A stretch of DNA of 64,000 bases from Halopenitus salinus. GTDB taxonomy: Archaea > Halobacteriota > Halobacteria > Halobacteriales > Haloferacaceae. The DNA is taken from contig NZ_JBHSXL010000003.1 in NCBI RefSeq assembly GCF_042662125.1, positions 310,001 through 374,000 of the forward strand, in the 5' to 3' direction. The translations under genes and the position numbers were made by a program. Below, in pieces: positions 58,691-64,000 of the stretch (positions are counted from its first letter, which is position 1; every line of letters begins with the position of its first letter). The notes below the pieces were generated by a model, which was not told the origin of the DNA, did no database searches, and saw nothing but the letters and a program-made list of their open reading frames with translations.

Positions 58691-61600
58691 ATGGAGCAGA
58701 TCGACGACCAGTACGCGCCCGCGGACGTCGAGTCCACGGTCGACGCCTACTGGGACGACGCGGACGCCTACGAGGCGGCAAAGGAGGCCCACGCCGACGA
58801 CCCGCCGTTCTTCTTCGTCGACGGCCCGCCGTACACCTCCGGGCAGATGCACCTCGGGACGGCCTGGAACAAGACGCTCAAGGACGCCATCATCCGGTAC
58901 AAGCGAATGGACGGCCACCGGGTGACGGATCGGCCCGGCTACGACATGCACGGGCTCCCGATCGAGGTCAAGGTCGAGGAGGAGCTGGGCTTCGAGTCCA
59001 AACGCGACATCGAGGAGTACGGGATGGAGGCGTTCATCGAGGAGTGCATGGAGTTCGCCGAGTCCAACCGCGAGGCGATGGACGAGGACTTCAAGTCCAT
59101 CGGGGTGTGGATGGACTGGGAGGACCCCTACAGGACGGTCTCGCCGGAGTACATGGAGTCGGCCTGGTGGGCGTTCGCAGAGGTCGCGGACCGCGGGCTC
59201 GTCGAGCGGGGAAAGCGGTCGATCTCCCAGTGTCCCCGGTGTGAGACCGGCCTCGCGAACAACGAGGTGGAGTACGAGGACGTCGAGGACCCCTCCATCT
59301 ACGTGAAGTTCCCGCTTTCGGACCGCGAGGGGAGCCTCGTCATCTGGACGACGACCCCGTGGACGATCCCCGCGAACACCTTCGTCGCGGTCGACCCGGA
59401 TCTCACCTACAACGCGGTTCGCGCCACCACCGGCGGCGGGAAGGGCGAGGAACTGCTCTACGTCGCCGCCGAGTGCGTGGAGGACGTCCTGAAGCAGGGC
59501 CGCTACGAGGACTACGAGATCGAGGCCGAGCTGTCCGGCGAGGATCTGGTCGGCTGGGAGTACGACCATCCGCTCGCGGATCACCTCGCCGAGTACCCCG
59601 ACTTCGAGGGGGCCGGGCGGGTGTACGCCGCCGACTACGTCGAGGCCGACCGGACCGGCCTCGTTCACTCCGCGCCCGGCCACGGCGAGGTCGACTTCGA
59701 GCGCGGGACCGAACTCGGGCTGGAGATCGCCTGTCCGGTCGAGCCGAACGGCGAGTTCACCGACGCGGCCGGCGAGTACGCGGGACAGTTCGTCCGCGAG
59801 GCCAACGACGACATCATCGAGGACCTGGTCGCCGACGGACACATGCTCGCCCACGGCACGGTCGAGCACAGCTACGGCCACTGCTGGCGGTGTGACACGG
59901 GCATCATCCAGCTCGTCACGGACCAGTGGTTCATCTCCATCACCGACATCAAGGACGACCTCCTCGAGAACATGACGGACTCCGAGTGGTTCCCGGAGTG
60001 GGCCCGCGACCAGCGGTTCCGTGACTTCATCGAGGACGCCCCAGACTGGAACGTCTCCAGACAGCGCTACTGGGGCATCCCGATCCCGATCTGGGTCCCC
60101 GAGGACGCGGAGCCGGGGGACTACGGCGAGGAGATGATCGTGATCGCCACGCGCGAGGAGCTGGCCGATCGCGTCGACCAGTCGATCGACCCGGCGGACG
60201 TCGACCTCCATCGCCCGACCGTCGACGGGTTGACGATCACGGAGGACGGGACGACCTACCGGCGGGTCGAGGACGTCTTCGACGTCTGGCTCGACTCGTC
60301 GGTGGCGTCCTGGGCGACGATCGGCTACCCCGGCGAGACCGAGGCGTTCGAGGAGCTGTGGCCGGCCGACCTCATCGTCGAGGCGCACGACCAGACGCGC
60401 GGGTGGTTCTGGTCGCAACTCGGGATGGGAACGGCGGCCTTCGGCGAGACCCCCTACGAGCAGGTGTTGATGCACGGGTTCGTCAACGACAGCGAGGGGC
60501 GCAAGATGTCGAAGTCCGTCGGCAACATCGTCACCCCCGAGGAGGCGATCGACCGCGCCGGCCGGGATCCCCTCCGGACCTACCTGTTGAGCCACGATCA
60601 GCAGGGCATCGACCTGGCCTTCGAGTGGGACGGGCTGGGCGAGATCCAGGGCAAGCTCAACATCCTCTGGAACACCTTCCGGTTCCCGCTTCCCTACATG
60701 GATCTGGACGGCTACGACCCCGCCGAGGCCGACCTCACTGACGGCGAGCTCGAACTCGTCGACGAGTGGGTCCTCTCGCGGCTCCAGTCCGTCGAGCGCG
60801 AGGTCGAGGACGCCTGGGAGGACTACCGGGTCAGCGACGTGGTCAACGAACTGATCGAGTTCGTCACCCAGGACGTCTCGCGGTTCTACATCAAGGCGGT
60901 CCGCGACCGGATGTGGGAGGAGTCCGACTCGGCGTCCAAACGCGGCGCCTACGCCACCCTCGCGACCGTCCTCGACGAGACGATCAGGATGCTGGCGCCG
61001 ATCGCGCCCTACGTCACGGAGCGGATGTACCAGACGTTCGACGGCGACGCCGCGACGGTCCATGCGCTCTCGTACCCGGCCCCCGATCCGTCCCGCCGTG
61101 ATCCCGAACTCGAACGGGACGTTGCGGTCCTCCGCGAGGTGGAGGAGGCGGCGGCGAACGCACGCCAGCAGGCGGGACGCAAGCTGCGCTGGCCCGTCTC
61201 CCGAGTCGTCGTCGAGAGCGACGACGGGGACGTTCGCGAGTCGATCGCGCGCCTCGAGGTCCTCATCCTCGAGCGCGTGAACGCGCGCGAGCTCGCGGTG
61301 ACCGACCGGTTCGACGAGCTCGTCGAGGAGGCCGAGCCGCGGATGTCCGAGATCGGCCCCGCCTTCGGCGGCGACGCCCAGAAGGTGATGGACGCCCTGG
61401 AGGGTGCCACCCGCGAGACGGTCGAGGGCGACGGCGTCGTCGTCGACGGCGAGCCGGTCGAACTGGAAGACGAGATGGTCGAGTACGTCTCGACGCCCCC
61501 CGAGAACATGTGGGGGGCCGACTTCGAGGACGGAACGGTCTACGTCGACACGACGCTGACCGAGGAGATCGAGGCGGAGGGCTACGCGCGCGACGTCATC

Positions 61601-61831
61601 CGGCGGATACAGCAGATGCGCAAGGACCTCGATCTCGAGGTGGACGCGGAGATCCGGTTGGCGCTCGACGTCGAGGACGACCGGATCGCATCGTTCGTCG
61701 AGGAACATCGCGAACTCATTGACGAGGAGACGCGCACGAGCGAGCGGCTCGCGGACCCCTCCGACGCCTCGCACACGGAGGAGTGGGAGATCGAGGGCGT
61801 GGACGTCACGATCGGGATCGACCCGCGATAG
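58691..61831 (+). CDS. ileS: Isoleucine--tRNA ligase
   Basis: A 1046-residue class I synthetase that charges tRNA-Ile. The HIGH-type motif is PPYTSGQMHLGTAWNKTLKD (HLGT), and the KMSKS loop is EGRKMSKSVGNIVTPEEAID. The editing CP1 domain lies between, with zinc-binding CxxC pairs SQCPRCETGLANNEV and HCWRCDTGIIQLV. The W-rich editing motif is SLVIWTTTPWTIPANTFVAV. The C-terminal anticodon domain follows YVTERMYQTFDGD. It is longer than typical bacterial forms because of acidic inserts. Confidence 0.97.
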   Translation: MEQIDDQYAPADVESTVDAYWDDADAYEAAKEAHADDPPFFFVDGPPYTSGQMHLGTAWNKTLKDAIIRYKRMDGHRVTDRPGYDMHGLPIEVKVEEELGFESKRDIEEYGMEAFIEECMEFAESNREAMDEDFKSIGVWMDWEDPYRTVSPEYMESAWWAFAEVADRGLVERGKRSISQCPRCETGLANNEVEYEDVEDPSIYVKFPLSDREGSLVIWTTTPWTIPANTFVAVDPDLTYNAVRATTGGGKGEELLYVAAECVEDVLKQGRYEDYEIEAELSGEDLVGWEYDHPLADHLAEYPDFEGAGRVYAADYVEADRTGLVHSAPGHGEVDFERGTELGLEIACPVEPNGEFTDAAGEYAGQFVREANDDIIEDLVADGHMLAHGTVEHSYGHCWRCDTGIIQLVTDQWFISITDIKDDLLENMTDSEWFPEWARDQRFRDFIEDAPDWNVSRQRYWGIPIPIWVPEDAEPGDYGEEMIVIATREELADRVDQSIDPADVDLHRPTVDGLTITEDGTTYRRVEDVFDVWLDSSVASWATIGYPGETEAFEELWPADLIVEAHDQTRGWFWSQLGMGTAAFGETPYEQVLMHGFVNDSEGRKMSKSVGNIVTPEEAIDRAGRDPLRTYLLSHDQQGIDLAFEWDGLGEIQGKLNILWNTFRFPLPYMDLDGYDPAEADLTDGELELVDEWVLSRLQSVEREVEDAWEDYRVSDVVNELIEFVTQDVSRFYIKAVRDRMWEESDSASKRGAYATLATVLDETIRMLAPIAPYVTERMYQTFDGDAATVHALSYPAPDPSRRDPELERDVAVLREVEEAAANARQQAGRKLRWPVSRVVVESDDGDVRESIARLEVLILERVNARELAVTDRFDELVEEAEPRMSEIGPAFGGDAQKVMDALEGATRETVEGDGVVVDGEPVELEDEMVEYVSTPPENMWGADFEDGTVYVDTTLTEEIEAEGYARDVIRRIQQMRKDLDLEVDAEIRLALDVEDDRIASFVEEHRELIDEETRTSERLADPSDASHTEEWEIEGVDVTIGIDPR

Positions 61832-61933
61832 TCCGGGCGCTCCCGATCACCGTCCCGGGTCGTCCGGGGCAGACCGCCGCGGCTCGCGACGGTCGAAAGA
61901 TATTCGACGGTGTCGCACATCCCATCGGACACG

Positions 61934-62404
61934 ATGCACGTCCGACCGGCGCGTCCCGGCGACGCCGAGGCGCTACGGGCGGCGGTTTCCCGCGCGGGAG
62001 AAACGGCCGTTTTCGACGATCGTGAAGTACAGGTCTTCGACGTCTCCGCTGCCGGCGTTCGGGAGGCGGCCGTCGCCGCCGACTGCGGCTACCTCGTCGA
62101 GGTCGACGACCGACCCGTCGGGCTGGCGATCGCCCACCCCGACCGCGACGGGTCGGCGGCGGAGCTTCTGGCGTTGTGGGTCCACCCCGACCACGTGGAG
62201 ACGAACGTCGACGGGCGACTCCTCGAGCGCGTCGCCCGCGACCTCGCGCGCGAGGGCGTGGAGACGCTCCGCGTGTCCGTTCCGACCGAGGAGCCCGCCG
62301 CGACGGAGTTCTACAGGGCCAACGGGTTCGAGCCCGAGGACACCCGCCGCGGACACGGCGGCGAGGAGATACGCTTGAGCGCCCCCCTCGATCGCTGGCT
62401 GTGA
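61934..62404 (+). CDS. GNAT-family N-acetyltransferase
   Basis: A 156-residue acetyltransferase. MHVRPARPGDAEALRAAVSR opens the fold, AAELLALWVHPDHVETNVDG is the acetyl-CoA strand/loop (variant of the usual RxxGxG/A, here DGRLLERVA) and AATEFYRANGFEPEDTRRGH closes it. The loop variation weakens the prediction of strong acetyl-CoA binding. The ATG at 61934 is chosen over one 24 nt upstream. The stop overlaps the methyltransferase GTG. Confidence 0.85.
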   Translation: MHVRPARPGDAEALRAAVSRAGETAVFDDREVQVFDVSAAGVREAAVAADCGYLVEVDDRPVGLAIAHPDRDGSAAELLALWVHPDHVETNVDGRLLERVARDLAREGVETLRVSVPTEEPAATEFYRANGFEPEDTRRGHGGEEIRLSAPLDRWL

Positions 62405-63042
62405 CCCGTTCTCGACGGAGCGGATCGGCGGGGATCCACGGCGTCGGCGACGTTCGATTCTTCGACCGGCTCGCGCGCCTGTACGACCTGGTGATGCCCG
62501 CCGCGGATCCGGTCGGCCTCTCGGACGCCTTCGATCTCGCGAACGTCCCGGTCCGGCGCGTCCTCGACGTGGCCGGCGGGTCGGGTCGCGCGTCGCTGGC
62601 GATCGCGAACCGTCCCGACGTCGAGCGTTCGATCGTCGTCGACGTGTCGGCGGGGATGTTGGATCGCGCCTTCGATCGCGGGCTGGCGGCGATCCGGGGG
62701 GACGCGCGGGAACTGCCCGTCGGGTCGGACGCGGTCGACGCCGCGATGATCGTCGACGCCCTCCATCACGTTCCGGACCGGGACGCGGCCCTCGCGGAGA
62801 TGTACCGCGCCATCAGGCCCGGCGGCGTGGCCGTGATACGCGAGTTCGATCCGAGCCATCCGCTCGGCCGGCTTCTCGCGGTCGGCGAGTCGGTCCTCGG
62901 GATGGGATCGACGTTCGTCGCGCGCGACGAGCTCCTGGCGGCCCTCAAGGCGTCCGGCTTCGATCCGGTCCTGCTCGAGGAGGGGTTCGTCTACACCGCC
63001 GTCGGCCGGGTTCCGACGGACGTCGACGACACCGACGCGTGA
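62401..63042 (+). CDS. SAM-dependent methyltransferase (class I)
   Basis: A 213-residue class I methyltransferase. Motif I is RRVLDVAGGSGRASLAIANR, the acid follows in RSIVVDVSAGMLDRAFDRGL, and motifs II/III are DAAMIVDALHHVPDRDAALA and IRPGGVAVIREFDPSHPL. It resembles the UbiE/menaquinone-type methyltransferases, so a quinone or similar lipid substrate is possible but not certain. The GTG start overlaps the GNAT stop. Confidence 0.9.
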   Translation: MTRSRRSGSAGIHGVGDVRFFDRLARLYDLVMPAADPVGLSDAFDLANVPVRRVLDVAGGSGRASLAIANRPDVERSIVVDVSAGMLDRAFDRGLAAIRGDARELPVGSDAVDAAMIVDALHHVPDRDAALAEMYRAIRPGGVAVIREFDPSHPLGRLLAVGESVLGMGSTFVARDELLAALKASGFDPVLLEEGFVYTAVGRVPTDVDDTDA

Positions 63043-63152
63043 GACGACGTCGAGCGACGATCGCCGATACCAGGGGAGGGGTTCCGCGCCACACGAAACG
63101 AGTGGCGTCACGAATCGCACGAAACAAGGGGCGTCCCGACACAACTCCGTGT

Positions 63153-63566
63153 ATGCCCGAAGACGGCTTCCTGTCGAGGCGTCTCGACCGCGGCGCGCTG
63201 CCGCTTGCGGTCGGGGACGTCCTCGCGATCCTGGTCGTGTTGTCGATCGGCGCCTCGAGCCACCACGAGACCGCGTTCCTGCTCGAGAACCCCCTCTATC
63301 TGGCCGGGATATACGCGCCGTTTCTGATCGGCTGGGCGATCGCGGCGCCGCCGATCGGAGCGTACTCGCCGGGGGCAGTCGAGTCCGCGAAGGCCTCCGT
63401 CCCGCTCGCGATCCGGTCGTGGGTTCCGGCGGCCCTGATCGGCGTCGGACTGCGGTGGGTCGGACTCTTTCACGGCGGCGCCGAACCGGTCTTCGTCCTC
63501 GTGATGGTGGTGACCGGCTCCGTGGCGATCGGGGTCTGGCGGGCCGTCTACTTCCGAGTGCGGTGA
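63153..63566 (+). CDS. DUF3054 membrane protein
   Basis: A 137-residue protein with four membrane segments: DVLAILVVLSIGASSHH, GIYAPFLIGWAIAAPPIGAY, IRSWVPAALIGVGLRWVG and VFVLVMVVTGSVAIGVWRAV. The family DUF3054 is common in haloarchaea and actinobacteria; its function is not known. It is between the methyltransferase and the secreted copper-type protein, in the same direction. Confidence 0.88.
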   Translation: MPEDGFLSRRLDRGALPLAVGDVLAILVVLSIGASSHHETAFLLENPLYLAGIYAPFLIGWAIAAPPIGAYSPGAVESAKASVPLAIRSWVPAALIGVGLRWVGLFHGGAEPVFVLVMVVTGSVAIGVWRAVYFRVR

Positions 63567-63603
63567 AATCGGTTGACAAAAAGGCCGAATCGAACACGTT
63601 CCG

Positions 63604-63613
63604 CTATTTATAA
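63604..63613 (+). promoter_or_regulatory. TATA box before the secreted protein gene
   Basis: CTATTTATAA is the strongest TATA element of the region. It is about 90 nt before the ATG at 63702, so the mRNA should have a leader of some 60 nt. Confidence 0.55.
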
Positions 63614-63701
63614 GGAATCGGTCGAATACGTTCGCCCGCCTTCCAGCGGGCCGAGAACGCGCGACCGCCCTATGTAGTGACGCTCCCTCCGTCAATACGT
63701 G

Positions 63702-64000
63702 ATGAGAGATCGGATCGGCGCACCCGGAACGGCGGTATCACGACGTGAGTTCCTCGCGATCACCGGAAGCACGGGCGCGGCGTCGCTCGCGGGGTGTCAG
63801 GCGCCGGTGAACCGAGTCGGCGCGGGCGCGGACGACGCCGCCGGTGCCGACGGGCGCGAGCAGGTCGACGAGGAGCTGCCGCGGACGAGCCCGCCCGAGG
63901 TCGTCAACGCCGACGAGCAGGGCGGCTCCGTGACGCTCAGGACGCAGCCGGCGGTCCACGAGGCGCATCCGCTGGAGACGATGGGCGGCCCGGTGCGACT
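63702..64000 (+). CDS. Secreted Tat lipoprotein, probably multicopper oxidase-like (cut by window edge)
   Basis: The first 99 codons are visible; the rest lies beyond the window. The N-terminus AVSRREFLAITGSTGAASLAGC has a twin-Arg signal (RREFL) and a lipobox (LAGC), so it is exported by Tat and lipid-anchored. The following TSPPEVVNADEQGGSVTLRT and VHEAHPLETMGGPV resemble the start of haloarchaeal multicopper oxidase/copper nitrite-reductase-like cupredoxins. No copper ligands are in the visible part, so the enzyme type is a guess. Confidence 0.65.
   Translation, partial: MRDRIGAPGTAVSRREFLAITGSTGAASLAGCQAPVNRVGAGADDAAGADGREQVDEELPRTSPPEVVNADEQGGSVTLRTQPAVHEAHPLETMGGPVR

Noticed and set aside
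58433..61774. An 1113-codon minus-strand open frame opposite ileS
   Set aside because: It is a shadow of the obvious isoleucyl-tRNA synthetase gene with no recognisable domain.

Overview
The window is chromosomal DNA from an extremely halophilic archaeon (class Halobacteria; gene content and protein style resemble Halorubrum and its relatives, but the genus is an inference). Evidence: very high GC, strongly acidic predicted proteins, archaeal information-processing genes (GINS, PriS, RpoD/K/N, aEF1-beta, Lsm, L37e, S17e, Cdc48, proteasome alpha), coenzyme F420 and archaeal isoprenoid genes, archaeal tRNAs, and many TATA boxes about 25-28 nt before a start codon, as expected for leaderless mRNAs. 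Most of the window is core genome. Genes are tightly packed and 4-nt ATGA/GTGA overlaps are frequent, so translational coupling is likely widespread.

Layout. 1-1.1 kb: end of coaD, a membrane protein and a single-repeat TFB-like factor. 1.2-1.6 kb: tRNA-Leu(TAG) followed by a cluster of copies of its own 3' end, which looks like a scar of repeated integration. 1.6-7.4 kb: photolyase, thyA-folA, proteasome alpha behind a possible 14-codon leader ORF, and a membrane-anchored winged-helix protein. 7.4-16.3 kb: GNAT, DUF502 protein, archease with a 5x heptapeptide repeat, RtcB RNA ligase split by an intein at a catalytic metal-site Cys, a zinc-ribbon protein facing a DUF47/PhoU-like gene across 25-bp repeats, an aldo/keto reductase and a GDT1-like cation transporter. 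16.5-20.7 kb: Cdc48 with an Hsp20-like partner behind a palindromic operator, a hydrolase, and Lsm-L37e.

20.7-23.4 kb holds the least explained locus: a three-gene minus-strand operon. Its first two proteins share a paralogous segment, and the third joins an N-terminal domain resembling trypsin-co-occurring domain 2 to a C-terminal helix-hairpin-helix. It is the best candidate here for an undescribed system. 23.9-31.3 kb: YeiH-type transporter, RNase J (with a structured leader) and IdsA prenyl synthase, DMT exporter, peroxiredoxin, GINS-PriS replication pair. 31.6-36.5 kb: PadR regulator, MutY, SprT, flavin reductase, Usp, BirA. 36.6-42.2 kb: cofD followed by a DUS-like, CitG-like and DUF447 run, S17e, a TctA-like permease, zinc ribbon and aEF1-beta. 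42.4-47.3 kb: tRNA-Thr, GNAT, CBS protein, small haloarchaeal proteins, ApbC, GlmM.

47.3-55.5 kb is the classical archaeal expression superoperon read on the minus strand: tRNA-Ser, S13, S4, S11, RpoD, tRNA-Leu, L18e, L13, S9, RpoN, RpoK, enolase, S2, mevalonate kinase, isopentenyl phosphate kinase. It ties translation and transcription to glycolysis and archaeal lipid synthesis; the prenyl synthase that uses the IPK product lies at 26.4 kb. 55.7-64 kb: BKACE enzyme with a Cys-containing small partner, CobT, IleRS, GNAT, methyltransferase, DUF3054 protein and the start of a secreted, probably multicopper, lipoprotein. No CRISPR array, rRNA, IS element or integrase was seen.
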